From assembly GCA_958404085.1 (NCBI GenBank), contig CATXZX010000110.1, positions 1 to 6,515 of the forward strand: a stretch of DNA of 6,515 nucleotides, written 5' to 3'. Of this stretch, positions 6,454 to 6,515 are shown one piece after another. Source of the stretch: an uncultured Prevotellaceae bacterium. Its GTDB lineage: Bacteria; Bacteroidota; Bacteroidia; Bacteroidales; Bacteroidaceae. The notes below the pieces were generated by a model, which saw only the letters and a list, made by a program, of their open reading frames with translations, was not told the DNA's origin and made no database searches. A program made the translations under genes and the position numbers. How positions within the stretch are numbered: the first letter of the stretch is position 1; the number at the start of each line of letters is the position of its first letter.

Positions 6454-6515
6454 CTGCTGCAACCCTTCGGCATATCGCCGCTTGAGGCCATGCAGAGCGG
6501 TGTGCCTTCCATCAT
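6454..6515 (+). pseudogene. Fragment of a GT4 glycosyltransferase gene, 5' part absent, runs off right edge
   Basis: In the plus frame starting at 6454 the sequence reads LLQ and then PFGISPLEAMQSGVPSI, ending in a partial codon at the edge. This is the conserved nucleotide-sugar-binding segment of GT-B glycosyltransferases of family GT4, whose form is EPFGxxxLEAMAxGxPVI. In that EX7E motif the second Glu (LEAM) is present but the first is Gln. The preceding sequence does not look like the family (a stop in frame at 6400-6402, no ATG before 6493, low-complexity repeat DNA), so homology seems to start near 6460. It may be a truncated gene copy, an insertion boundary or an assembly joint. The rest lies outside the window. 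Confidence 0.5.

Noticed and set aside
6363..6515. A minus-strand frame open from the right edge to a stop near 6363
   Set aside because: It is opposite the glycosyltransferase motif and continues into low-complexity repeat DNA; about 50 codons with no recognisable domain.

Overview
The window looks like chromosomal DNA from the order Bacteroidales (Bacteroides and relatives). Two promoters match the Bacteroidota pattern TTTG-N19/20-TAnnTTTG, ribosome binding regions are A-rich without strong Shine-Dalgarno sequences, the tRNA gene lacks an encoded CCA end, and the gene content (Ser-type sulfatase, secreted GH2 enzyme, PagL-like barrel, Fic protein) is typical of gut Bacteroidales. The species cannot be fixed from this sequence.

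Layout, left to right. (1) 1-655, minus: the first 218 residues of a secreted glycoside hydrolase family 2 enzyme that runs off the left edge. (2) 656-939: divergent intergenic region with a candidate GH2 promoter, a dyad, and a strong promoter facing right. (3) 940-1064, plus: tRNA-Leu(UAG) and a clear intrinsic terminator. (4) 1094-3852, plus: a secreted Ser-type sulfatase followed after 20 nt by a PagL-like outer-membrane acyloxyacyl hydrolase homologue, probably co-transcribed. (5) 3891-5075, minus: a 12-TM major facilitator transporter with its own consensus promoter, convergent with the previous gene. (6) 5286-6280, minus: a Fic-domain protein whose first 53 residues, including the inhibitory helix, are separated from the catalytic core by an apparent one-base deletion. 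(7) 6281-6515: the fic upstream region with two sets of roughly 21-nt periodic repeats, then at the right edge a short plus-strand stretch that reads as the C-terminal motif of a GT4 glycosyltransferase without the rest of its 5' part.

How the genes may relate: the GH2 enzyme and the sulfatase are both exported and could act on the same sulfated glycan, but no SusC/SusD or regulator is visible, so a polysaccharide utilisation locus is not shown. The PagL homologue would act on lipid A in the outer membrane. The MFS gene appears to be an independent unit.

The region most worth a second look is 6107-6515: a Fic gene split between its inhibitory and catalytic parts, phased repeats in front of it, and a truncated glycosyltransferase sequence beside it. 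I do not see a clearly new multi-gene system.
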